In this document: in pieces, positions 23,108 through 31,420 of the stretch
How the letters are laid out: each line of letters opens with the position of its first letter
Numbering within the stretch: the stretch's first letter is position 1
Source: Rhizobium sp. 16-488-2b
GTDB taxonomy: Bacteria > Pseudomonadota > Alphaproteobacteria > Rhizobiales > Rhizobiaceae
Direction: 5' to 3'
NCBI RefSeq assembly: GCF_017741815.1
Contig: NZ_JAGHMF010000004.1
Location: 181,710-245,709, forward strand
Length of the DNA: 64,000 bases
Program-made: the position numbers and the translations under genes
Notes under the pieces: generated by a model
Told to the model about the DNA's origin: nothing
The model's input: the letters and a program-made list of their open reading frames with translations, nothing else
Database searches by the model: none

Positions 23108-23213
23108 CCGTCAACCAAGTTTGGGGGAAGGGTTTGCTTTCACCAGATGCCTATGCAGATATGAGGCCGCGAAATGGCCGCTATAGACGGCCTGATTAGG
23201 GTTGGGGGAAGCA

Positions 23214-24446
23214 ATGATCGTTAAGGGCACGGATGAGGCGCGTGGCGCGCATGGTTTACGCGGCGTCCTTCGCGCAGCCCGCAAGGGGGCGAAAGCCGCA
23301 CGATCGCTCCTGCTTCTCTCCGTCGTCCTCTCCTGCACAGCGCTGACGGCGTGCCAGTCCGACGTTGACGGCATCGCCAGGAACGTCAAGACCAACGACA
23401 TCAAGCCGCCATCGAGCGACGTCGAGGAAAGCTTCGGCGAAAACGGTGCCGAGATCACTCTGCTGATGCAGAAGGGCTCGAACGGGCTCTTCGAAGGCCC
23501 GTCGCGCGATGTCAGGGATGCCGCAGCACTCGGCATCGGCGAACTCGGCGCCAACCAGGCCTTCGTCAAGGTGATCGATGTCGCAAGCCCGGCAGCCGCA
23601 TCCGCCGCCGTCGCGGCCGCCAAGTCCAGAAGCTCGGCGATCCTCATCAGCTACCTGCCGCCGGCGACCACGGCAGCCGTTGCCGCCATGCCGTCCGACC
23701 AGCGCCCGCCGCTCCTCAATCTCGGCCAGCCGGTGCCGGCCACATCAGGCAATGTCTACAATCTCGCATCGAGCGAAACCGACAGCGCGCTGGAAGGCCT
23801 GCGCACAGCCGCTGCCAGCGGCCACAAGAAGGTCGTCGTGTTCGCTGAGCGGAGTCTCCCGCAAACTGCCGATCTCAGGCTGGCGGACGCCATCCGCGCC
23901 TCGGGCGGCACCTTTCTCGGCATCACCAGATATGACCTGACGGATGCCGCGGCCGCCGCCGCGGTGCAGACGGCCAAGCCGCAGCTGCAGCAGGCCGATA
24001 CGGTGCTCATTCTCGGCCGCACGGCGATCACCACCACCATCGAAGGGGCGATCAAGGCAGGCGGTCAGAGCAATCTCAATTTCGTCGGCACCAGCGCCTG
24101 GCCGCCGCAGACCTACCGCGAACCGACCGCCAACGGCACGCTGATCGCCATGGTCGAGCCCGAGGCCACCTCGCTGATCTCGGAGCGCTACCAGCGCCAC
24201 TACAAGCGCCCGCTGTCGGCCGATGCCGCCTATGGCTATGACGCCGTCGCCATCGCATCGGGCATCATCCGCACCAGGGGTCCGACGGGCCTCAACGCCG
24301 AGACGCTGACCAGCAAGGTCGGCTTTCGGGGCGTCACCGGCCTCTTCCGCCTGTCGCCATCGGGCCAGGTCGAGCGCCGCTTGAGCCTCTACGCCATCGG
24401 CGGCGGCAAGCTCAACGTGCTGGCGCAGGCGCCGGCCTCGTTCTGA
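23214..24446 (+). CDS. Periplasmic-binding-type lipoprotein, LppC/penicillin-binding protein activator-like
   Basis: 410 residues from the ATG at 23214 (GGGGGAA four bases upstream), preferred to the in-frame TTG at 23202. A lipobox, LTAC at Cys47, follows a hydrophobic run preceded by a basic stretch. The mature part is a type I periplasmic-binding fold (two Rossmann-like lobes: EITLLMQKGSNGLF, HKKVVVFAERSLPQT, DTVLILGR, AAYGYDAVAIASGII). Rhizobial homologues are often named penicillin-binding protein activators, but the enteric LpoA N-terminal TPR domain is absent. Outer-membrane or periplasmic role; ligand unknown. Divergent from the LapG-like gene. Confidence 0.75.
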   Translation: MIVKGTDEARGAHGLRGVLRAARKGAKAARSLLLLSVVLSCTALTACQSDVDGIARNVKTNDIKPPSSDVEESFGENGAEITLLMQKGSNGLFEGPSRDVRDAAALGIGELGANQAFVKVIDVASPAAASAAVAAAKSRSSAILISYLPPATTAAVAAMPSDQRPPLLNLGQPVPATSGNVYNLASSETDSALEGLRTAAASGHKKVVVFAERSLPQTADLRLADAIRASGGTFLGITRYDLTDAAAAAAVQTAKPQLQQADTVLILGRTAITTTIEGAIKAGGQSNLNFVGTSAWPPQTYREPTANGTLIAMVEPEATSLISERYQRHYKRPLSADAAYGYDAVAIASGIIRTRGPTGLNAETLTSKVGFRGVTGLFRLSPSGQVERRLSLYAIGGGKLNVLAQAPASF

Positions 24447-24595
24447 AGCGAGCAAACATTTCCCCTGACAGCACTTCGCCTTTGCCTGCAAAGGGCAAGT
24501 TCGGCGTGAATTGTAGATGTAAATTCTTCGCGCACAGATTGACGGCGGCGCGATGTATTGCTCATCTAGTCTTATAGATATGAGGGGATTTCATC

Positions 24596-25051
24596 ATGCG
24601 TACTGGCGCAAATTTTCTATGGTTCATACTCGGCGGATGGGCATTGGCACTGATGTGGTGGTTTGCCGCCGCACTGATGACTATTTCAATTATCGGCTTG
24701 CCGTGGGCGCGCGCCTGCTGGGAGATCGGCTTGCTCAGCCTGTGGCCCTTCGGACGGGATGTCGTATCGCATGCCGAACTCACCGGTAAAAGCAGCGCCG
24801 GGCTGACAATATTCCGATTGATCGCAAACATCATCTGGCTGCCATTCGGCGTCATCCTGGCAATCTCTCATGTGCTGCACGGCTGCCTGATGTTCGTGAC
24901 GATCATCGGCATTCCGCTCGGTCTCCAGGACTTCAAGCTCGCGGGCATCTCACTGTTTCCCGTTGGCAAGCGCGTGGTCACCAAGGAGCTGATGGCCGCG
25001 GCGCGCTCCGCCAATGCGCAGGCGCAACTCGCGGCCCTTCGGCAGGGCTGA
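24596..25051 (+). CDS. YccF-family inner membrane protein
   Basis: 151 residues, with GAGGGG eight bases before the ATG. Two YccF units, each with a hydrophobic helix followed by a conserved IIGLPWARACWEIG or IIGIPLGLQDFKLAGISLFPVGK segment, match the DUF307/YccF family. It is a small integral inner-membrane protein of unknown function, apparently a single-gene unit. Confidence 0.9.
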   Translation: MRTGANFLWFILGGWALALMWWFAAALMTISIIGLPWARACWEIGLLSLWPFGRDVVSHAELTGKSSAGLTIFRLIANIIWLPFGVILAISHVLHGCLMFVTIIGIPLGLQDFKLAGISLFPVGKRVVTKELMAAARSANAQAQLAALRQG

Positions 25052-25137
25052 TCGCGATCGATCAACGTTGCTGGTCAGGCGGCGGAGATCGCATCCCGCC
25101 GCCAGCCTTGTTCTGACCTAAGCTAACGGCCGCCCGA

Positions 25138-26664
25138 TCAGGCAGCCGTCGCGGCAGCGGCGAAGAAGCCTTCCGGGCTCTCCACTTCCACCAGTCTCTT
25201 GCCGTCGATCTGCCAGAAGCGGTTGCCGACGTTGCGGATGAGGTCGCGGTCGTGCGAGACCAGCAGGCAGCTTGCCTGCTGCGCCATCAACTCGCTCTCC
25301 AGCGCCTCCTGGCCCTCGATGTCGAGATGGTTGGTCGGTTCGTCCAGCAGGTAGAAGTTCGGGTTGGTCAGCCGCAGCGCCAGCATCCCCAATCGTGCCT
25401 TCTGCCCGCCCGAGAGCCTGCCGATCGGCTTGCCCTGCATCTCGATCGTCATGCCTGCGCCGGCCAGCAGCGCGCGGGCTCTCGTGTCGCCGACATCGAA
25501 GCGCCTGAGGATCATCCGCATCGGCGTCTCCTCGTCGATCAGCTCGTTCAAAGCCTGGTCGCCATAGCCGAGCACCAGCGACGGCGTCGCCTTGATCCCC
25601 TCGACGGCGCCGTCAGCCTCCAGGATCGCACGACGCAGCATCGTCACCATCCGGCTCTTGCCCATGCCATTGGCACCGAGGAGAACGATGCGATCGCCCT
25701 GGCAGATGAACTGCTTGCCGGTCTTGAAGAGCGGCGTGCCATCCGGCCTTGCCACGATCGCATCCTCGAGCGTCACCAGCACCTTGGCGTGGGTTCCGCG
25801 ATTGGCAAGCCGGATCGCCCCAGAGGAGCGCTCCATATGCGCCGGCTTGGCTGCATCCTCCAGCTTTTCAGCCCGCTGTTTCAGCTGCTTGGTCTTGACG
25901 ACGAGCAGGTCGCTGCCGGAGTTGATGCCGATATTGTTGAGCTTGGCGGCCTGCTGGCGCAGCTTCTCCGCCGTCTTCATGTCGCGCTGGTAGCGCCGCT
26001 CGTCGGCCGCATCGCTGTCGTCGAGCGCTGCCCGCGCCTCGGAATACGGCAGCGAAAACAGCGCCGATTGCTCGGGCCTCAGAAACAACGTCCGGTTCGT
26101 CGTGGCGTCGAGAAAGGCGCGGTCGTGGCTGGAGATGATGACGGGCATGTCGCGCGGCAGCGCGTTCAGCCAGTCCTCAAGCCGGGCGATCTTGCCGAGG
26201 TCGAGATGATTGGTCGGCTCGTCGAGCAGAAGCACGTCGGGATCGGTCACCGAAACGCGTGCCAGCATCGCCAGCCGCTGCCAGCCGCCGCTGAGCTGCC
26301 CCACCGGCCGCTCGCGCATCTCGTCGGGCACATCGAGGCCGGCAAGCACCATGTCGACCCGCCAGCTTTCGTTGAGCTGCTGGTCCTCGGGCAGCGCCTT
26401 CAGCACCGCCTCGTGCAGCGGCAGCGCGAGTAGGGCAGGCGGCACGTCCTGTTCGACATGGCCGATGGTGAGCCCGCGCGAGCGGGTGACGTCGCCCTCG
26501 CTCGGCTCGATCGCGCCGGACAGGCAGCGCAGCAGCGTGGACTTGCCGCGCCCATTTGCGGCGACAAGACCGATGCGGTCGCCGGCGCCGATCGCAAGCG
26601 TGAGGTTGGCAAACAGCGGCTTGCCAAGGGTGATGCCGAGATTGCGGATATGGATTGTCGTCAT
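25138..26664 (-). CDS. ABC-F family ATP-binding protein
   Basis: 508 residues with two ABC ATPase domains and no membrane segments. Domain 1: Walker A AANGRGKST, signature LSGGWQRLAML, Walker B VLLLDEPTNHLD. Domain 2: GANGMGKS, LSGGQKARLGM, FYLLDEPTNHLD. A charged linker (about 215-275, QRDMKTAEKLRQQAAKL) joins them, as in ABC-F proteins that act on the ribosome E-site. It is shorter than the Uup and EttA groups and lacks a C-terminal coiled coil. Whether it confers antibiotic protection or is a housekeeping translation factor cannot be told. Confidence 0.92.
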   Translation of the reverse strand: MTTIHIRNLGITLGKPLFANLTLAIGAGDRIGLVAANGRGKSTLLRCLSGAIEPSEGDVTRSRGLTIGHVEQDVPPALLALPLHEAVLKALPEDQQLNESWRVDMVLAGLDVPDEMRERPVGQLSGGWQRLAMLARVSVTDPDVLLLDEPTNHLDLGKIARLEDWLNALPRDMPVIISSHDRAFLDATTNRTLFLRPEQSALFSLPYSEARAALDDSDAADERRYQRDMKTAEKLRQQAAKLNNIGINSGSDLLVVKTKQLKQRAEKLEDAAKPAHMERSSGAIRLANRGTHAKVLVTLEDAIVARPDGTPLFKTGKQFICQGDRIVLLGANGMGKSRMVTMLRRAILEADGAVEGIKATPSLVLGYGDQALNELIDEETPMRMILRRFDVGDTRARALLAGAGMTIEMQGKPIGRLSGGQKARLGMLALRLTNPNFYLLDEPTNHLDIEGQEALESELMAQQASCLLVSHDRDLIRNVGNRFWQIDGKRLVEVESPEGFFAAAATAA

Positions 26665-26836
26665 GATCTTGCTCTGGTCTTGCGAGCCGGCACAGGCGCG
26701 TCGCGGGCATCAGCCTTCATCGCGCGCGTATGCTCAAGCTCGGGGATCTAGAAACATGCAGGCGAGCATAGGCTCACGGCTGCAGTGCCACGAGGGGCGG
26801 ACCAGGAAGAGGGTGTCGAGAAACGGTCTCTGGTCA

Positions 26837-26860
26837 GCCCTGCAAACGCATTTGCAGGGC
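26837..26860. other. Perfect 10-bp hairpin in a gene-free stretch
   Basis: GCCCTGCAAA, loop CGCA, TTTGCAGGGC. It lies in 26665-27004, between the ABC-F start and a 73-residue gene. I see no confident gene in that stretch. A T-tract is missing on both strands, so it is not a clear intrinsic terminator. Confidence 0.6.
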
Positions 26861-26949
26861 GTTGACGGGGCCACGCTGGCGATTGAATCGGAAATGTATC
26901 GTCACGCGCAACCCTCCTTTCTCAAGTATTTCGGCAATAGCATTGCGAG

Positions 26950-26987
26950 CGCGAAAATTCAACCGTGATGCTCGTGCACCGTGATCA
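26950..26987. repeat. 38-bp direct repeat, copy 1
   Basis: The 38 bases are identical to 27362-27399 and in the same orientation, 412 bp away. Copy 2 covers the 3' end of the DUF6984-like gene, so copy 1 is a stray fragment of that gene's tail. Confidence 0.9.
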
Positions 26988-27004
26988 CGCCTGAGTGGTC
27001 CCGC

Positions 27005-27226
27005 CTAAATCAGGTCGTCCCTGCCTTCCTCATTAGGCAAGACACCTGTATGACCCTTGAGCGCTTGTATGTCATCCAAGTTTCCCGATACCTTCACATA
27101 TCGTTGTCCAGCGCCAAAAAAGCTAGCTTCAAGTTCCATAAGCTGAGCGAAGCCGATCAAGACGTCTCCATCCATGAAAGGCGGATTGACCTCGGTCTGA
27201 AGGTCGAAAATGTAGAAGGGGCGCAT
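27005..27226 (-). CDS. Small hypothetical protein in the repeat-bounded patch
   Basis: 73 residues (MRPFYIFDLQTEV... ending EEGRDDLI), soluble and acidic. The start has a good GAGGA eight bases upstream, which argues that it is a real gene. I do not recognise the family. It lies wholly between the two copies of the 38-bp repeat and just downstream of an apparent gene remnant, as accessory or immunity-type genes often do. That is context only. Confidence 0.45.
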   Translation of the reverse strand: MRPFYIFDLQTEVNPPFMDGDVLIGFAQLMELEASFFGAGQRYVKVSGNLDDIQALKGHTGVLPNEEGRDDLI

Positions 27227-27252
27227 GATCTATCCTCAATGGATCGTTCAAC

Positions 27253-27378
27253 TTAGCTAGGCGGCCTGGCGAAGAACGGGACTTTGTTGTCCTTCAGGTG
27301 TCGTCGAAACGCTGGGGTGATGCTCGCACACAAAACAAGTGCTTCGGCGGAGAAGATTGGCCGCGAAAATTCAACCGT
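27253..27378 (-). pseudogene. Apparent 3' gene remnant between repeat copy 2 and the 73-residue gene
   Basis: An open minus-strand frame without a start reads ITVEFSRPIFSAEALVLCAS and ends in KDNKVPFFARPPS then TAA, 26 bases before the next ATG. It emerges directly out of the 38-bp repeat in a frame different from the DUF6984-like gene. It looks like the tail of a lost gene joined to that repeat by recombination. It could also be chance. Confidence 0.3.
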
Positions 27379-27399
27379 GATGCTCGTGCACCGTGATCA
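27362..27399. repeat. 38-bp direct repeat, copy 2
   Basis: Identical to 26950-26987. It encodes the C-terminus (ITVHEHHG and stop) of the minus-strand DUF6984-like gene plus a few bases beyond. Confidence 0.9.
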
Positions 27400-27757
27400 G
27401 GAAGATCGCATCGGCCTCGATCGCCTTCAGGATCGCGCCGCCGTCGCTGCGGTAGATCTGCAATTCCGAGAGCACCCCCGCGGCCGAAAACAGGATGATA
27501 TCGACAAGCGGCCCGTAGGGATCGGCGACATCCTTGTCGTCGAAATAACCGGACGCGACGGGGTGCGCCGGCAGGTCGGCGGGCCAATCGGTCCTGTCGC
27601 GCAGGCGAAGGCGCAGCGAGCCGGATGCATCGATCTCGGCGGCGCGGTAGTGGTCGCAGTCCCAGGCTGGCGGCACCTCGCCGCGGGCGGCGTGTCGCGC
27701 CAGACGCTGGATGATCTGCTTTTCTGCGGGGTTCAACTCTCTCCAAATCAACGTCAC
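27371..27757 (-). CDS. DUF6984-like protein
   Basis: 128 residues from a GTG start. The N-terminal RELNPAEKQIIQRLARHA and the later AAEIDASGSLRLRLRD, followed by a two-stranded hydrophobic end (LQIYRSDGGAILKAI), resemble the small DUF6984 family, whose function is unknown. Its last codons are duplicated 412 bp downstream. Its start lies 29 bases downstream of the HerA-like gene's stop on the same strand, so the two may be co-transcribed. Confidence 0.5.
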   Translation of the reverse strand: MTLIWRELNPAEKQIIQRLARHAARGEVPPAWDCDHYRAAEIDASGSLRLRLRDRTDWPADLPAHPVASGYFDDKDVADPYGPLVDIILFSAAGVLSELQIYRSDGGAILKAIEADAIFLITVHEHHG

Positions 27758-27785
27758 GCGGTCGCTTCCGAAAAGAGTTGAGGGA

Positions 27786-29342
27786 TCACCGTTTCAGGCT
27801 GCCGAGGATGCCGCGCACCAGCGCCCGCCCGACCTGGGTCGCCACGGTGCGTGCCACGCTCTTCATCGCCGCTTCCACCACAGTCTCGCGCTGATAGCCG
27901 CCGGAGCGCGGGCGGCTCTGCGGCGGCTCCTCGTCCTTGTCGTCGTCGCCAAAGCCCGGCAGCGTCCAGCGGCCGGAGGCGCTCCCCTCCGTCGGCTGTG
28001 TCGGCTGCGCCTGCTTGGCGGCATCGGAATCCGATGCCTTCTGCGCCCGCGCCGCGAGAATCTCGAAGGCGGATTCGCGGTCGACATCCTCGTCATAGAC
28101 GCCGAGAACCGGGCTCTTGTCCATCACCTGCTGGCGTTCGGCATCGGTGAGCGGCCCGACGCGGCCGGATGGCGGCCGCACCAGCGTGCGCTCGACGATC
28201 GATGGCGCGCCCTTGGCCTCCAGCGTCGAAACCAGCGCCTCGCCGGTTCCAAGCGTGGTGATGACAGTGGCGCAGTCGAAGGCCGGGTTGGGGCGGAATG
28301 TATCGGCCGCCGTCTTCACCGCCTTCTGCTCGCGCGGCGTATAGGCGCGCAGCGCGTGCTGCACGCGGTTGCCGAGCTGGGCCAGCACCGTCTCCGGCAC
28401 GTCGAGCGGGTTCTGCGTGACGAAATAGACGCCGACGCCCTTGGAGCGGATCAGGCGCACCACCTGCTCGACACGCTCGACGAGAACCTTCGGCGCGTCA
28501 TTGAAGAGCAGATGCGCTTCGTCGAAGAAGAATACCAGCTTCGGCTTCTCCGGATCGCCCACTTCGGGCAGTTCCTCGAAGAGCTCCGACAAAAGCCAGA
28601 GCAGGAAGGTCGCGTAGAGACGCGGGTTCATCATCAGCTTGTCGGCGGCGAGCACCGAAATATTCCCGTAGCCGCGATTGTCGGTGCGCATGATGTCGGT
28701 GATCTTCAGCGCCGGCTCGCCGAAGAAATGCTCGGCGCCCTGCTGCTCGAGCACCAAGAGCGCGCGCTGGATCGAGCCGACGGAGGCCTTGGAGATCAGG
28801 CCGTACTGGCTGGAAAGCTCGGTGGCGTTCTCGCCCATGTAGTTGAGCAGCGCAGAGAAATCCTTGAGGTCGAGCAGCGGCAGGCCGCCCTTGTCGGCGA
28901 TCTTGAAGGCGATGTTGATCACGCCTTCCTGCGGCTCCGACGCATCCATCAGCCTAGCGAGCAGGAGAGGGCCCATCTCGGCGATGGTGGTGCGCACCCG
29001 GTGGCCCTTTTCGCCGAACAGATCCCAGAAGATCACCGGGAACTGGTCTGCCTCGTAATCGTCGAAGCCGATCTGCTCGGCCCGCTTGGTCATCCAGTCC
29101 TGCGGCTGGCCCTTCATGGCAATGCCGGAGAGGTCGCCCTTGATATCGGCGCAGAAGACCGGAACGCCGGCTCTTGCGAAGCCTTCGGCCAGCACCTGCA
29201 GCGTCACCGTCTTGCCGGTGCCGGTGGCGCCGGTCACCAGTCCGTGGCGGTTGCCGTATTTGAGTTCCAGATATTCGGGGGTGTTGATACTGTCATCAGG
29301 GTTGCGGCTGGTACCGATGTAGATCTTGCCATCCTCGAGCAT
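27786..29342 (-). CDS. HerA/DUF853-type ATPase
   Basis: 518 residues from the ATG at 29342 (GGGAGA upstream; the family begins M-L-x-D-G-K-I-x-x-G). An in-frame extension to 29459 has no support. Walker A GATGTGKTVT, then FCADIKGDLSGIA, Walker B KLVFFFDEAHLLF, sensor FVTQNPLDVPETVLAQLGNR and an arginine-finger-like ALRAYTPREQKA. DUF853 proteins are HerA-related hexameric ATPases of unknown cellular role. The C-terminal tail is low-complexity, then helical. No NurA nuclease gene is adjacent, so a DNA end-resection role is not indicated. Confidence 0.88.
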   Translation of the reverse strand: MLEDGKIYIGTSRNPDDSINTPEYLELKYGNRHGLVTGATGTGKTVTLQVLAEGFARAGVPVFCADIKGDLSGIAMKGQPQDWMTKRAEQIGFDDYEADQFPVIFWDLFGEKGHRVRTTIAEMGPLLLARLMDASEPQEGVINIAFKIADKGGLPLLDLKDFSALLNYMGENATELSSQYGLISKASVGSIQRALLVLEQQGAEHFFGEPALKITDIMRTDNRGYGNISVLAADKLMMNPRLYATFLLWLLSELFEELPEVGDPEKPKLVFFFDEAHLLFNDAPKVLVERVEQVVRLIRSKGVGVYFVTQNPLDVPETVLAQLGNRVQHALRAYTPREQKAVKTAADTFRPNPAFDCATVITTLGTGEALVSTLEAKGAPSIVERTLVRPPSGRVGPLTDAERQQVMDKSPVLGVYDEDVDRESAFEILAARAQKASDSDAAKQAQPTQPTEGSASGRWTLPGFGDDDKDEEPPQSRPRSGGYQRETVVEAAMKSVARTVATQVGRALVRGILGSLKR

Positions 29343-29586
29343 GCGAAAGGTCTCCCTGCCGGCGACGGACGCCGATTGCGTCAAAATGCGGAGAGCACAA
29401 TCCGCATGTTCATTGTAATATGCTTCGACTGTTATAAGCAGGGACCGCAATGCCGACAACTGTCTGCATTAAAAGGAAAACTGGGATAAGCGCCAATCTT
29501 GGTCCGCTCTCCCGCCCGATGCCTTGAGTTGCCACTCAAACTCGATTAACGTTGACGTTAACGTCAATAAAACCAGGAGGATGACG

Positions 29587-29982
29587 ATGAATGAAATCGT
29601 GGATCAGATAGCCGCACGGGTCGGCATTCCGGCCGAAGTGGCCGAAAAGGCGCTCGGCATGATGCTTGGCTTTCTCCAGCGCGAAGCGGCCGACGGCCCG
29701 GTCGCCCGGATGATCGAAGCCATTCCGGGCGCCTCCGATCTGGTGGCCCAGTATAACGGCGCCGGCGAAGCCGGCGGCGGCGGCCTTCTCGGCAGCATCA
29801 TGGGCGCTTTGGGCGGCGGCGGCATCATGGCGCTCGGCCAGCAGCTGATGTCCGAAGGACTCGGCATGGGCGAGATCACCTCGCTCGCCAAGGAGACCCT
29901 TTCAATTGCCGAACAGCACGCCGGCAAGGAAGTCGTCGACGAGGTTGTTGCCTCGGTGCCGGGCCTCAGCCAGTTCGTTTGA
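29587..29982 (+). CDS. Small helical protein with Gly-rich linker (DUF2267/DUF2780-like)
   Basis: 131 residues from the ATG at 29587, with AGGAGG seven bases upstream; the ATG at 29581 touches the ribosome binding site and is less likely. The N-terminal helices (MNEIVDQIAARVGIPAEVAEKAL), a glycine-rich middle (GGGGLLGSIMGALGGGGIM) and a C-terminal helix pair suggest a DUF2267/DUF2780-type fold. The function is unknown. It is monocistronic, with its own terminator. Confidence 0.7.
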   Translation: MNEIVDQIAARVGIPAEVAEKALGMMLGFLQREAADGPVARMIEAIPGASDLVAQYNGAGEAGGGGLLGSIMGALGGGGIMALGQQLMSEGLGMGEITSLAKETLSIAEQHAGKEVVDEVVASVPGLSQFV

Positions 29983-30007
29983 TCGGATTGGGTTGATTGG
30001 GTGATAC

Positions 30008-30034
30008 GGCGGGCGGATTTTCCGCCCGTTTTGC
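30008..30034 (+). terminator. Intrinsic terminator after the DUF2267-like gene
   Basis: CGGGCGGA (30010-30017), loop TTT, TCCGCCCG (30021-30028), then TTTTG. Confidence 0.8.
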
Positions 30035-30067
30035 TGTGGGGTGGTTTTTGAGGTGAATGCTGTGTTG

Positions 30068-30198
30068 GTGGCCCCCTCATCCGCCTGCCGGCACCTTCTC
30101 CCCGGTGGGGAGAAGAGACTCGGGGCGGGCCGCTCGCTCAACCTCCCCTTCTCCCCTGCGGGGAGAAGGTGGCCCGAAGGGTCGGATGAGGGGGCCAC
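30068..30198 (+). repeat. RIME-like intergenic mosaic repeat, copy 1
   Basis: The ends GTGGCCCCCTCATCC and GGATGAGGGGGCCAC are inverted repeats. The interior holds two CTTCTCCCC...GGGGAGAAG hairpins. The composition and layout match the Rhizobium-specific intergenic mosaic element family. A second copy lies in the opposite orientation at 39176-39329. Confidence 0.75.
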
Positions 30199-30242
30199 AC
30201 GCGTAGACGCTAACCATCAGCCTAAGCCAAACCCAACAACCC

Positions 30243-30671
30243 TTACTGCGTCACCCCAACCAACTGCATCCACACGGCAGCCTGATCCCGCGCCGTCTGC
30301 CGATCAGCCTCATCCAGCACGCTCCCGCCACAGAACCGCTCCACCTGCGCCCGGTCACTCTCCGCCGTCGCGGCATGCTTGGCGCCAACGATCACGTGCC
30401 GCCACGCGCAGCCCAAGACGCGATCCTCGACGATCGCCGTATCGCACCCGGTACTGAAGCACAGCGCGACCGCCCTCTGGCTCTCGTAACCCCCACCAAC
30501 CGCGCGCGCATAAGTCGCCTCCCACCCGGCACGCGTATCCCGGCATCCGGCCGGATCGGCGCTGAGATTGCACGACGTCGTGGCGACATAATCCTTCGCC
30601 GGTGGGAAGTCGGGGAATTCGGCCAGGTTGACGCATCCGCAAGCCAGAAGTGCTGCCGCAAACCACTGCAA
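30243..30671 (-). CDS. Hypothetical cysteine-containing lipoprotein
   Basis: 142 residues from a TTG at 30671, chosen because GGGAGG lies five to six bases upstream; a GTG at 30698 is the longer alternative. The N-terminus LQWFAAALLAC followed by GC is a minimal lipobox signal. The mature part carries several cysteines (TTSCNLS, GCRDTR, ALCFSTGCDT, LGCAWRHVIV, RFCGGS), probably disulfide-bonded in the periplasm. The YARAVGGGYESQRAVALC stretch hints at Sel1-like helices. No function can be assigned. Confidence 0.6.
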   Translation of the reverse strand: MQWFAAALLACGCVNLAEFPDFPPAKDYVATTSCNLSADPAGCRDTRAGWEATYARAVGGGYESQRAVALCFSTGCDTAIVEDRVLGCAWRHVIVGAKHAATAESDRAQVERFCGGSVLDEADRQTARDQAAVWMQLVGVTQ

Positions 30672-30850
30672 TATCGCCTCCCGCCGTTGCGCGACCACAC
30701 TGCTTGCTGGAAGACATCGGACGATGGCTCACGACAGGCCAAATCAGTGATGAATGCCAAATCAGTCGTGAGTGTATGTGTTATCGCCGCTCGCCGAAAG
30801 TGGGTTTCGGCCCGGAAAATCGATCCTGGCATTCGCGGCCGGATGGGGTG

Positions 30851-31060
30851 TCAGTGCTTGCTTTTTGTCTCGCGGGCAAGCTTCAGGATGACGTCATCAG
30901 CCGCGTCGGCGAGGGCCATGGCGATTTCGGCGGCTTTCCACCCTCTCTTCTCTCCGTCACGGATAAGTTCGAAGAGCATGGGTTCGAATTCGGACCGGCA
31001 GGTCTCCATTCGTTGGTCTGAATTGGATCGATTCTTGGAAGACTGAATATCCGTCATCAT
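30851..31060 (-). CDS. Small hypothetical protein
   Basis: 69 residues from the ATG at 31060 (a TTG and a second ATG flank it), with GGGG six bases upstream. The middle, FEPMLFELIRDGEKRGWKAA followed by EIAMALADAADDVILKLA, is predicted helical and resembles small uncharacterised rhizobial proteins. No membrane segment. No homologue recognised with confidence. Confidence 0.5.
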   Translation of the reverse strand: MMTDIQSSKNRSNSDQRMETCRSEFEPMLFELIRDGEKRGWKAAEIAMALADAADDVILKLARETKSKH

Positions 31061-31420
31061 CAATACCCCAGATTAGAGGGTAGATTTAGCAAGGCCGCTG
31101 AAGAGCGCAAGTAAATATGTTAATCGGTCATTAACAATTCGATTTTTTTGCCTGACATAAGCAAAAAAACAACTAAAGCGTCCAGAAGGGCCCGCCGGGG
31201 TGTGGCGGGCCCCCGCCTTCTTTGTCGCACTGGAAAAGCAACGCTGTCAGCAGTAAAAGCTTGGATCCCAGGAAGTAACCGGTCAACTTCTACCTTTTTT
31301 GTACTTGGTACCGCCTTTCAGCGGCGAAGCGAGCCGTTTCCCGTAAATATTATGGGTTTATTTCGGGACGGCGGCGCGTGAGCATGGTTGTTCCGGATAT
31401 ACTAACATAAGAGTGTATTT
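31061..31420. other. Gene-free stretch with a GC-rich hairpin
   Basis: No supported gene. It contains poly-T and poly-A runs near 31142-31167 and a strong hairpin, GGGCCCGCC/GGCGGGCCC (31188-31196 and 31204-31212), followed by CCGCCTTCTTT on the plus strand, which could end a short plus-strand transcript. A small RNA is possible but not shown. Confidence 0.4.

Noticed and set aside
27786..29342. HerA-type ATPase as part of a HerA-NurA or HerA-Sir2 defence system
   Set aside because: The protein is the DUF853 subtype and no NurA, Sir2 or DUF4297 gene is adjacent.
30985..31000. GGTTCGAATTC resembling a tRNA T-arm
   Set aside because: There is no cloverleaf around it, and it lies just inside the coding region of a small minus-strand gene.
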